Below are positions 1 through 5,417 of a stretch of 5,417 nucleotides of DNA, one piece after another. Position numbers and translations under genes: made by a program. The notes below the pieces were generated by a model. The model saw only the letters and a program-made list of their open reading frames with translations. It was not told the origin of the DNA and made no database searches. Positions within the stretch are counted from its first letter, which is position 1; the number at the start of each line of letters is the position of its first letter. The stretch covers positions 1-5,417 of the forward strand of contig CBFGTA010000126.1 of the NCBI GenBank assembly GCA_965651595.1, read 5' to 3'. Origin of the DNA: CBFGTA01 sp965651595. GTDB taxonomy: Bacteria; Actinomycetota; Actinomycetes; S36-B12; UBA10799.

Positions 1-1
1 C

Positions 2-274
2 GCGGCAAGAACGGACGCAGCAGGTTCGGCCGGTTGTCGGGAAGTCTCCCTCGCGCAGGCAGCCATCATGCTGGCCCAAGGGTCCGGCAGACTGATTCGG
101 CGCCAAGACGACAAGGGTGTCTTGGCGATCCTAGACCCACGAATACTGTCCAAGCCGTACGGACGCGTGCTGCTCGCAACGCTACCGGACTGTGGCGTCA
201 GCCGGGACCCGGCAGCGATTGTCGCGAGCCTCAAACGTCTTACCGCCGCGCGTTCCAACAAAGGAAGTAGCTAG
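2..274 (+). CDS. DinG/Rad3-family ATP-dependent DNA helicase, C-terminal fragment
   Basis: This is the last 90 residues of a superfamily 2 helicase of the DinG/XPD (Rad3) type; the rest lies left of the window. The reading frame is open from position 2. The frame contains helicase motif VI as QGSGRLIRR (fragment residues 26-34), preceded by SLAQAAIML and followed by DKGVLAILDPR and YGRVLLATLP, the usual order at the end of DinG-like proteins. Known family members are ATP-driven 5'-3' helicases that unwind DNA forks, D-loops or R-loops; the ATP-binding and iron-sulphur motifs cannot be checked here. The ATG at 68 is internal, because homology continues upstream of it. The TAG stop at 272-274 overlaps the stop of the converging antiporter gene, so no intergenic terminator exists. 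The family call is firm; assignment to DinG itself rather than a YoaA-like paralogue is not. Confidence 0.88.
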   Translation, partial: AARTDAAGSAGCREVSLAQAAIMLAQGSGRLIRRQDDKGVLAILDPRILSKPYGRVLLATLPDCGVSRDPAAIVASLKRLTAARSNKGSS

Positions 275-1449
275 TTCGAGCGGGTACCGAGATCATCGAC
301 GACCTGGGTGAAAGCGATCGAACTGGCATCCACAAACGGCCGTAGGACGATGACGTCGTGGCCGGCAGCAGTTCGTAGTCCATCGAGAGCCTCCGTGTCG
401 GGGGCGTTGTTGGCGGTTACCGCTACGCGGCCGCTGTAGCCTTCCTGATCCAGTGCATGCAGGAGGGCCAGGTTGGCCTGACGGTCCGGTACGGTACTCA
501 CCACCCATGCCGACTGGGCCAGCGGCAGAGAGTGAATGAGATCCACGGATTCAATATCTCCGAAACGAATATCAAGATCACGGTGACGCCATGCATACGG
601 CACCGAAGGGTCCAGATCTACGCCCACCACCCGATAGTTGGCCTCAAGGAGTCTGTGGCATAGGGAACCACCGAAGCGGCCGAGCCCCACGACGATCACA
701 TCGACAGGTTCTGCGGCTGTCTCGGGAACGGGTCGGGTGATACGCCTTTCGAACAGACGCAAGAAGCGGTCGAGTCGGTTGGCCAGGGGCTTAGAGTAAA
801 GAATCATATAGCTGGAAAGCCCAATGGTCACCAGCCCCACGATGGTAACGAGCCCCAGTACATCGGTGCCGATGTGTCCTAGGGACAGTCCGAGAGCTAC
901 CAGAATGAGAGAAAACTCGCTGATCTGTGCCACCGTCAGACCCGCAAGAAAGGATGTTCGCCCTCGATAGCGCATGACGCCCATAATGATCATGACAATT
1001 AGTGGATTCCCCACCAGGACGAACAAAGACAAGACGATCGCATTGCCTAGTTGGTTCATGGCGTCGACAAACTCGAGCTGGGCTCCGAGTTGGATGAAGA
1101 AGAATAGAAGGAGGAAGTCGCGGAGCGGAGTTAGTCGAGCGCTGATGGCCTCGCGATAGCGGGTCGACGCGAGCGTCACCCCGGCGAGAAACGCGCCGAC
1201 CTCTTGACTGAGCTCGAGCGCCTCCCCCACTGCCGCGCCCGCTACTGCGAGGGCCAGCGCGAAGAGCAGCAGCAACTCCTGAGATCGCGCCACAAACGGC
1301 AACACCCATGGAAGCACCCATTTTCCCAGCACCAGAATGACGACTAAGAAGGCGAGCGCCTTGACAACGACGTGAGCGGCGTCCGTAGTAATCGATTCAC
1401 CCGCTCCAGTCCCAATAGCAGTCAAGGTGATCATCACAAGCACGACCAC
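271..1449 (-). CDS. Kef-type CPA2 cation:proton antiporter, C-terminal part with RCK domain (separated by a frameshift)
   Basis: This is the downstream three quarters of a monovalent cation:proton antiporter-2 protein. The GTG at 1449 gives 392 residues, but the homologous frame runs back to about 1464 and reads IVQDIVVVLVMI, which carries the family's conserved Gln-Asp. Residues 30-220 are strongly hydrophobic with about seven to eight membrane segments, including LGAQLEF (121-127) and AQISEFSLIL (174-183), typical of the family. Residues 249-370 form a cytoplasmic RCK/TrkA-N Rossmann domain: DVIVVGLGRFGGS has the GxGxxG nucleotide-binding loop, and VDLD (277-280) is the acidic end of the second strand. 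This implies NAD(H)-gated potassium or sodium efflux. There is no TrkA-C domain after it. The 1449 GTG is preceded by AGGA four bases upstream, but those bases encode the conserved Gln-Asp, so re-initiation is speculative. Without the N-terminal segments this part alone should not transport. The stop is a TAG at 273-271. Confidence 0.8.
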   Translation of the reverse strand: MVVLVMITLTAIGTGAGESITTDAAHVVVKALAFLVVILVLGKWVLPWVLPFVARSQELLLLFALALAVAGAAVGEALELSQEVGAFLAGVTLASTRYREAISARLTPLRDFLLLFFFIQLGAQLEFVDAMNQLGNAIVLSLFVLVGNPLIVMIIMGVMRYRGRTSFLAGLTVAQISEFSLILVALGLSLGHIGTDVLGLVTIVGLVTIGLSSYMILYSKPLANRLDRFLRLFERRITRPVPETAAEPVDVIVVGLGRFGGSLCHRLLEANYRVVGVDLDPSVPYAWRHRDLDIRFGDIESVDLIHSLPLAQSAWVVSTVPDRQANLALLHALDQEGYSGRVAVTANNAPDTEALDGLRTAAGHDVIVLRPFVDASSIAFTQVVDDLGTRSN

Positions 1450-1913
1450 GATGTCCTGAACAATCCGAGCCCGACCGCAATGCGCCCGTGTAGTTCTTCA
1501 AGTTCCCTCTTGTCGCTCAGCAACTTGATGATGATGGTCGACGAGAACGTCAAAGCCACCGCGATGTAGAGAGCGGCCATCGGGTCTATTCCCAATAGCC
1601 GAGCGATGCCGTAGCCGACGAGCGATGTGAAAAGCACCTGACCAAGCCCAGTGGCCAAAGCTACCGGCCCAGTAGAACGAACCATCTTCACATCGAGTTT
1701 GAGCCCGACCAAGAACAGTAAAAGGGCGATTCCAAAGTTGGCAAGCAACTCGAGCGGGTCGTCGTCGGAGACTAAACCCATCACAGCTGGCCCTACGAGA
1801 ATCCCCACAAGTATGAACGCAATTATGAGTGGTTGTTTCAGTCGGACAGCGCCGATGCCAACAACCGCTGCAATCACGACTACAGCGGCAAGCCGAACAA
1901 ACTCTGTGTCCAC
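1434..1913 (-). CDS. Kef-type CPA2 cation:proton antiporter, N-terminal part (frameshifted before the QD motif)
   Basis: This is the N-terminal part of the same antiporter. It has four to five hydrophobic segments and family hallmarks: LKQPLIIAFILVGILVGP near the start, LLLFLVGLKLD in the middle, and ALTFSSTIIIKLLSDK followed by HGRIAVG near the end. After HGRIAVGLG the frame turns into a non-homologous tail of seven residues (LFRTSWSCL at the junction) and stops with TGA at 1436-1434, while the expected continuation lies one frame over. Joined across the break, the protein would be about 547-550 residues, normal for a Kef-like antiporter with an RCK domain. The start is uncertain. A TTG at 1922 is in frame, but the GTG at 1913 is preferred because TAAACT at 1927-1922 looks like a -10 element overlapping that TTG. 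Either a real pseudogene or a one-base sequence error would explain the break. Confidence 0.75.
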   Translation of the reverse strand: MDTEFVRLAAVVVIAAVVGIGAVRLKQPLIIAFILVGILVGPAVMGLVSDDDPLELLANFGIALLLFLVGLKLDVKMVRSTGPVALATGLGQVLFTSLVGYGIARLLGIDPMAALYIAVALTFSSTIIIKLLSDKRELEELHGRIAVGLGLFRTSWSCL

Positions 1914-1921
1914 GCTTCCCA

Positions 1922-1927
1922 AGTTTA
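1922..1927 (-). promoter_or_regulatory. Candidate -10 element for the antiporter gene, possibly leaderless
   Basis: Read on the minus strand, TAAACT fits the actinobacterial -10 pattern TANNNT and lies eight bases before the GTG at 1913. That spacing would put the transcription start at or within a few bases of the start codon, as in leaderless actinobacterial mRNAs. No convincing -35 box and no well-spaced Shine-Dalgarno sequence is visible. This is inference from motif and spacing only. Confidence 0.35.
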
Positions 1928-2012
1928 GGGCCCGTCGCCGGGTTCACTTCTTCAGCACGTGACCGGCTCGAACGGGTGTCGACCAGGCGAGGCGATCACA
2001 CCGCCCACCACC

Positions 2013-2041
2013 TTGAAAACCGTCGTTCGGCACGCTACGAC
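2013..2041 (+). promoter_or_regulatory. Candidate promoter for the polysaccharide deacetylase gene
   Basis: TTGAAA at 2013-2018 is a good -35-like hexamer. After a 17-base spacer, TACGAC at 2036-2041 is a partial -10 match (T, A and the fifth-position A). It would give a 5' leader of roughly 45-50 bases before the GTG at 2096. A rival is TAGACA at 2082-2087, eight bases before the start codon, which would suggest a leaderless transcript but lacks the final T of TANNNT. Both are motif-based guesses. Confidence 0.3.
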
Positions 2042-2095
2042 CGTAGACCGGCGGGTTGGTGGCGCAGCATCAGTGGCATCGTAGACACTGGAACC

Positions 2096-3001
2096 GTGAT
2101 TCGTGCTGCAGCGGTGGTGCTTGGCTTCGTTGTCCTGGCGTCGGCCTGCTCGTCGACATCTAGTCAGTCGCCGACACCCACGGAACATTCGGTGCCCGAG
2201 TCAACTGCCGGCTCCCCGACTGCAGAAGCACCACAGTGGACGGTCGACGATGCCGTTGATGCTGCTACCGAGGTGAACTGGGGATCAGCCCGCACCGTGC
2301 AAGGAATGGCTGCAGGCCTGCCTAATCCAGATGGATGGTACAGAGCCGTATTCGGCCATGGCTTTCCCGAGAACGATCTGGGTGGCGCTACCGAGGGCCC
2401 GGACGCTACTTCAGGTGCGCCTGCGCTCGACCGCACTCTGTATCTCACGTTCGATGACGGACCCTCACCGCAACATACTCCTGAAATTCTGCGGATCCTG
2501 GCGGCCCACAACGCTCACGCCACGTTCTTCTTGCTCGGCGAAAACTCCGCCCGCAACCCCGCCCTGGTCGGCGCGATTGCCAGGGACGGCCACGCGATCG
2601 CGAACCACACATACTCGCATCCCGAACTTGACACGCTCGGTGCGGTCGCAATCGAAGAGCAATTGTTGCAGGCGCAGGAACAGCTCGGACCTACCGCTGG
2701 ATCGTGCACGCGGCCGCCCTACGGATTGCTCGGGGCATCGGCGGCCCGCACAGTCGTGGAACAGTTGGGATTCCTGCCTGTCTTTTGGACTGCTCACGCT
2801 GACGAATGGAACAATCCTTCGCTCGACACCATGGTTCAACGTATGCGGCAGGCGACCCGGCCTGGGGCAGTCGTGTTGCTCCACGATGGCGGGGGTGATC
2901 GTTCGAAGACAGTCGAGTTGGTTCGCCGCATGGTGCCTGAATGGACCGACCAGGGCTACTCTTTGCGCGCCATCCCCGTCTGCGAGACTGCCCGTGACTG
3001 A
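2096..3001 (+). CDS. Lipoprotein-type polysaccharide deacetylase (NodB homology domain)
   Basis: This predicted exported metal-dependent deacetylase has 301 residues from the GTG start. That start is chosen because it yields a compact signal peptide: MIR, a hydrophobic core, then LASAC with Cys18 as the likely lipidated residue; reading further upstream gives only charged, non-homologous sequence. The box is ASAC, less ideal than LxAC, so plain secretion is possible. Residues 19-45 form a Ser/Thr/Pro-rich linker. The catalytic NodB (carbohydrate esterase 4) domain spans about 112-295 with all expected motifs: TFDDGP (118-123; Asp120 likely base, Asp121 metal), HTYSH (171-175; two metal-binding His), RPPYG (206-210), a Trp231/Asp236 region, and LLHD (261-264) with catalytic His263. 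Family members remove N- or O-acetyl groups from peptidoglycan, chitin-like oligomers or other envelope glycans; the substrate is not readable here. The gene diverges from the antiporter and lies 81 bases before the DNA methylase gene. Confidence 0.9.
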   Translation: MIRAAAVVLGFVVLASACSSTSSQSPTPTEHSVPESTAGSPTAEAPQWTVDDAVDAATEVNWGSARTVQGMAAGLPNPDGWYRAVFGHGFPENDLGGATEGPDATSGAPALDRTLYLTFDDGPSPQHTPEILRILAAHNAHATFFLLGENSARNPALVGAIARDGHAIANHTYSHPELDTLGAVAIEEQLLQAQEQLGPTAGSCTRPPYGLLGASAARTVVEQLGFLPVFWTAHADEWNNPSLDTMVQRMRQATRPGAVVLLHDGGGDRSKTVELVRRMVPEWTDQGYSLRAIPVCETARD

Positions 3002-3082
3002 CGCGTTAGGCAGGCGGAGGCTCCCGCCCCAATCCACCGCGAAAGCATTGGTGACCACCCGCTGCGGCCAGCGAGCCATTCC
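3002..3082 (+). other. Deacetylase-methylase intergenic leader with two short hairpins
   Basis: This is an 81-base spacer between the deacetylase stop and the methylase ATG. Two perfect five-pair stems are visible: GGCGG (3013-3017) with CCGCC (3024-3028), loop AGGCTC; and CGCTG (3060-3064) with CAGCG (3069-3073), loop CGGC. Neither is followed by a T-run, so an intrinsic terminator is not supported. The second ends nine bases before the ATG at 3083 and covers part of the only purine-rich ribosome-binding candidate (GCGAG, 3071-3075 region). No clear promoter is visible, so read-through from the deacetylase is plausible. Confidence 0.3.
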
Positions 3083-4147
3083 ATGATCAAATACCTCGGG
3101 TCAAAGCGACGGCTAGTAGCAACAATTGGGCACCTGGCCGAAGCCGCAGGAGCGCGCTCCTGCCTTGACCTATTTACGGGAACCACGCGAGTTGCCCAAG
3201 AGTTGAAGCGACGCGGCCTGCGGGTGGGTGCCAACGACACTGCGAGCTATTCCGCTGTCCTAGCCGAAACGTATATCGCCACAGACGCGCTCGCCGTGGA
3301 TATTGATGCCCTGGCGGATCTGATCGCTGATCTCAACCTCACACCCGGTGTCGACGGATACGTCACCGACACGTTCTGCCACGACAGTCGTTACTTTCAG
3401 CCAGCCAACGGGCGCAAGATTGATGCCATTCGGCAGCGAATCGAAACGGAGTTTCGCGACTCTGACTGGTATCCAATATTGCTGACGGCGTTGTTGGAAG
3501 CAGCAGACCGAGTCGACTCCACCACCGGGTTGCAGATGGCCTACCTCAAGCAGTGGTCACCCCGGTCTTTTCGGCCCCTCGAATTGCGAGTCCCAGAACT
3601 GCTTCCAGGAACGGGATTCGCCTTCCAGTGCGATGCTGCCCAGTGGGTGACCAATCATTCTCGTGAGCTGTGCGCGGACTACGACATTGTCTACCTCGAC
3701 CCCCCATACAACCAGCACCGCTACTTAGGCAACTATCACGTGTGGGAGACGATCGTCCGCTGGGATGCTCCCGAACACTACGGCGTGGCCTGCAAACGCA
3801 TCGACCTGCGTGACCCGGCCAGCAAGACGGCCTTCGACTCCAAACGCACGATGCCGACCACTCTCCACAACATGATCACAAACCTGTCAGAGACGACCGT
3901 GATCATCTCCTATAACAACGAGTCGTGGATTCCGATCGCCGAACTAATTGCCTGGTGTCAAGAGGCCTTTGAGTCCTGCGCGGTGATGGAATTCCCCGGC
4001 AGGCGCTATATCGGTGCCCATATCGGTATTCACAACCCGGCGGGGGCGCGGGTGGGAACGGTAAGTCACACTCGCAACGTGGAATACCTCGTCGTCGCTG
4101 GCCCCCACCGTTCGGTGGCTGCCATGAACGCCCTGGTGGCCCCATGA
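3083..4147 (+). CDS. D12-class adenine-specific DNA methyltransferase (solitary)
   Basis: This 354-residue protein is predicted to transfer a methyl group from S-adenosylmethionine to N6 of adenine in DNA. The start is secure because the protein opens with the conserved motif X, MIKYLGSKRR. Next come motif I DLFTGTTRVAQ (29-39, the FxGxx SAM loop), an acidic ND pair at 51-52, and catalytic motif IV DPPY at 206-209 followed by NQHRYLGNYHVWE. ISYNNES (275-281) and the C-terminal RNVEYLVV (331-338) also fit the family. The motif order X-I-IV is that of the D12/alpha group; the sequence resembles a set of actinobacterial methylases usually placed in COG3392, from memory. Target sequence is unknown. 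No endonuclease is visible beside it, so it may be an orphan regulator or protector, or a remnant of a type II system. It overlaps trmB by ATGA, implying translational coupling. It contains rare-looking codons for this GC (TTA for Leu215, ATA for Ile132), only weak hints of transfer. Confidence 0.9.
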   Translation: MIKYLGSKRRLVATIGHLAEAAGARSCLDLFTGTTRVAQELKRRGLRVGANDTASYSAVLAETYIATDALAVDIDALADLIADLNLTPGVDGYVTDTFCHDSRYFQPANGRKIDAIRQRIETEFRDSDWYPILLTALLEAADRVDSTTGLQMAYLKQWSPRSFRPLELRVPELLPGTGFAFQCDAAQWVTNHSRELCADYDIVYLDPPYNQHRYLGNYHVWETIVRWDAPEHYGVACKRIDLRDPASKTAFDSKRTMPTTLHNMITNLSETTVIISYNNESWIPIAELIAWCQEAFESCAVMEFPGRRYIGAHIGIHNPAGARVGTVSHTRNVEYLVVAGPHRSVAAMNALVAP

Positions 4148-4881
4148 CCGCCGGTGATTACCCGGCGGCTGTCGAGGGCACATACGAAACGCCAGGACCG
4201 ACTTTCGGAGTGCGTAGTTTCGCTCCCCGGTTTCGACCACTCAAACCCAACCAACAACTCGACCGGGACCGACTGTGGCCCGCCCACGCGTTCACGATCG
4301 ACCCCGACATCGGCTCACAACAGCGCCAAATGATTCACCGGCGCGCGGGCTCGTCGCCGCTCATCCTTGAACTCGGGTTCGGAAACGGTCAAGCAACAGC
4401 AGCGATGGCCGCTGCTGATCCCGGCCGGTTCATCGTTGCGTGTGAGGTCTATCCGCCCGGGATCGTCAGCCTGCTGCGTCTGATCGAACAAAATGATCTC
4501 GCGAACATTCTCATCGCAGAAGGCGATGGCCAGCTTCTCCTGCGCCATGTATTCGCCACAGGCGATGTACATGGAGTGCGGATATTCTTCCCCGACCCGT
4601 GGCCCAAGTCTCGTCACCACAAGCGACGCTTGATCAACTCGGATTTCATCTCAGTCGTCGCCGATCGGCTCACACCCACCGGCACCGTCCACGTGGCTAC
4701 GGACTCGGCCGACTACGCTCACCACAGTCGGACCGTCCTCGATGCCTGTCCCCTAATGAGTAACTGCTTCGACGGTTTTGCCCCCAGGCCCGACTGGCGA
4801 CCGGAAACGAAGTTCGAACGTCGGGGTGTCGCCCTCGGCCACGAGGTGTTCGATCTCATCTACCGCCGCGATGAAGGCTAG
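4144..4881 (+). CDS. trmB: tRNA (guanine-46-N7)-methyltransferase TrmB
   Basis: This 245-residue enzyme forms 7-methylguanosine at position 46 in the variable loop of tRNAs, using S-adenosylmethionine; it acts in the cytoplasm. Diagnostic features are all present: SAM motif I ELGFGNG (76-82), the acidic Glu101 of motif II in EVYPPGI, GDG (127-129) at the adenine-binding position, the signature FFPDPWPKSRHHKRR (148-162) with catalytic Asp151, VATDSADYA (184-192), and the C-terminal TKFERRG (222-228) that binds the substrate and cofactor. Length matches the family (about 240 residues in E. coli). The ATG at 4144 overlaps the TGA of the DNA methylase (ATGA, 4144-4147). GGTGG at 4135-4139 may serve as ribosome-binding site, so the two genes are probably co-translated. 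There is no sign of truncation. The converging amidase gene ends 65 bases beyond its stop. Confidence 0.96.
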   Translation: MTAGDYPAAVEGTYETPGPTFGVRSFAPRFRPLKPNQQLDRDRLWPAHAFTIDPDIGSQQRQMIHRRAGSSPLILELGFGNGQATAAMAAADPGRFIVACEVYPPGIVSLLRLIEQNDLANILIAEGDGQLLLRHVFATGDVHGVRIFFPDPWPKSRHHKRRLINSDFISVVADRLTPTGTVHVATDSADYAHHSRTVLDACPLMSNCFDGFAPRPDWRPETKFERRGVALGHEVFDLIYRRDEG

Positions 4882-4946
4882 CTTTCGTCGCTGTCGATCT
4901 GGCTGATGATCAATGAGTGGCCTAAGTGTCTCGCGCCCTCATCGAC
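4882..4946. other. Convergent trmB/amidase intergenic spacer
   Basis: These 65 bases lie between two converging stop codons, where a bidirectional terminator would be expected. Only weak pairings are present (ATGAG 4913-4917 with CTCAT 4938-4942, a 20-base loop) and no T-run follows on either strand. No gene is seen here. Confidence 0.5.
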
Positions 4947-5417
4947 TCACACTCTGGCGATGTCAGGTTGGCGGTGGGCCCACGGTCGGGCTTGTTCGAG
5001 TTGGTGAGCGAGCCGAAACAAGGTTGCTTCCGCACCGAATCGACCCGCGAACTGCACCCCCACCGGTAAGCCACTGTCATTCCACCACAGTGGAACACTC
5101 ATGGCAGGCTGACCGGTCAGGTTGAACACCTGGGTGTTGGGAGTCTTGTTCAGTGATTCGCTGGCGAGTTGTTTCAACGCCAAGCGCACGACCGGACCGA
5201 TAGAAGCACGGCGCAACACGCCGAGTCCGGCCTTCTCTACGACGCCGAGGGCGAGTTCGCCGACCTGAACCGGAGGGAACGCCATAGTCGCTGATAGGTG
5301 CACATCGATCTGATGTTCGTCATAGACCCGCGCCATATCGCGGCCGAGCTCGTGCATTGTCCGGCGAGCTTCTTCGAGGTCCCGGGCGCTGAGCGCCTCT
5401 CCCGCTTGTCCCAAGAA
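4947..5417 (-). CDS. Amidase-signature family hydrolase, C-terminal fragment
   Basis: These are the last 156 residues of an amidase-signature enzyme whose N-terminal part lies right of the window; the TTG at 5414 is internal, since the frame stays open to the edge. The segment shows the family's C-terminal pattern: GEALSARDLEEARR, then DVHLSATMAFPP (fragment residues 38-49, matching the usual D-LL-TPT--PP), FNLTGQPAMSVPL (98-110) and GLPVGVQFAGRFGAEATLFRLAHQLE (from 116), ending ARPW plus a short tail. Family members hydrolyse amide bonds of small amides, nitrile-derived amides, cyclic dimers or Gln-tRNA intermediates with a Ser-cisSer-Lys triad. That triad is in the missing part, so activity and substrate cannot be judged. 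The tail resembles stand-alone actinobacterial amidases more than GatA. The gene converges on trmB with no clear terminator between them. Confidence 0.9.
   Translation of the reverse strand, partial: FLGQAGEALSARDLEEARRTMHELGRDMARVYDEHQIDVHLSATMAFPPVQVGELALGVVEKAGLGVLRRASIGPVVRLALKQLASESLNKTPNTQVFNLTGQPAMSVPLWWNDSGLPVGVQFAGRFGAEATLFRLAHQLEQARPWAHRQPDIARV

Noticed and set aside
791..1321. A 176-codon open frame on the minus strand inside the antiporter.
   Set aside because: Its product is Arg/Ser/Gly-rich low-complexity sequence in an alternative frame of a gene with clear membrane and RCK motifs; it is a shadow.
1461..1476. Programmed -1 ribosomal frameshift joining the antiporter halves.
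   Set aside because: There is no XXXYYYZ slippery heptamer at the junction and this family is not known to use recoding; a one-base indel is simpler.
1829..2095. In-frame extension of the deacetylase to an ATG at 1829, adding 89 residues.
   Set aside because: The extension is arginine-rich and non-homologous, overlaps the antiporter N-terminus on the other strand, and would bury the signal peptide that starts at 2096.
2465..3079. Open frame of 204 codons antisense to the deacetylase.
   Set aside because: No motif, no plausible start signal, and fully antisense to a well-supported gene.
2331..3086. Long open frame on the plus strand across the deacetylase and its 3' spacer.
   Set aside because: It overlaps the complete NodB motif set in another frame, has no recognisable motif and has a composition typical of out-of-frame GC-rich sequence.
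3083..4881. A novel multi-gene defence system built on the DNA methylase.
   Set aside because: The neighbours are a cell-envelope deacetylase, trmB and an amidase; no nuclease, helicase-nuclease, reverse transcriptase or toxin-like gene accompanies it in the window.
4882..4946. Bidirectional intrinsic terminator between trmB and the amidase.
   Set aside because: Only a five-pair stem with a 20-base loop and no T-run could be found.
5071..5093. Seven-base inverted repeat CCACTGT/ACAGTGG with a nine-base loop.
   Set aside because: It lies inside conserved amidase codons (the VPLWWNDSG region) and has no T-run or regulatory context; probably chance.

Overview
The window looks like chromosomal DNA from a member of the Actinomycetota. 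The evidence is moderately high GC, frequent GTG starts, a secreted lipoprotein-type polysaccharide deacetylase, and protein sequences (TrmB, the D12 methylase, the amidase tail) that resemble actinobacterial versions. No rRNA, tRNA or other marker fixes the order or genus, so placement stops at phylum level and is inference.

Layout from left to right. (1) Positions 2-274, plus strand: the last 90 residues of a DinG/Rad3-type DNA helicase that enters from the left. (2) Positions 271-1913, minus strand: a Kef-type CPA2 cation:proton antiporter with a C-terminal NAD-binding RCK domain. It is split into two overlapping frames by an apparent one-base loss near 1465-1472, just before the conserved Gln-Asp motif of the transport domain. 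Its stop codon and the helicase stop codon share one CTAG palindrome. (3) Positions 1914-2095: a divergent intergenic region with candidate promoters for both directions. (4) Positions 2096-3001, plus strand: a lipoprotein-type NodB-family polysaccharide deacetylase with an intact catalytic motif set. (5) Positions 3083-4147 and 4144-4881, plus strand: a solitary D12-class adenine-specific DNA methyltransferase followed by trmB, the tRNA (guanine-46-N7)-methyltransferase, joined by a four-base ATGA overlap. (6) Positions 4947-5417, minus strand: the C-terminal 156 residues of an amidase-signature hydrolase that continues off the right edge and converges on trmB.

Functionally this is a mix of housekeeping and envelope genes, not a recognisable defence or biosynthetic cluster. 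The clearest functional link is the co-translated DNA methyltransferase and tRNA methyltransferase. They act on different nucleic acids but use the same S-adenosylmethionine cofactor. No restriction endonuclease is encoded here, so the DNA methylase is solitary as far as the window shows. The deacetylase may share a transcript with this pair (81 bases apart) or may be independent. I see no mobile element, CRISPR array, tRNA or rRNA, and no gene-free stretch longer than 300 bases.
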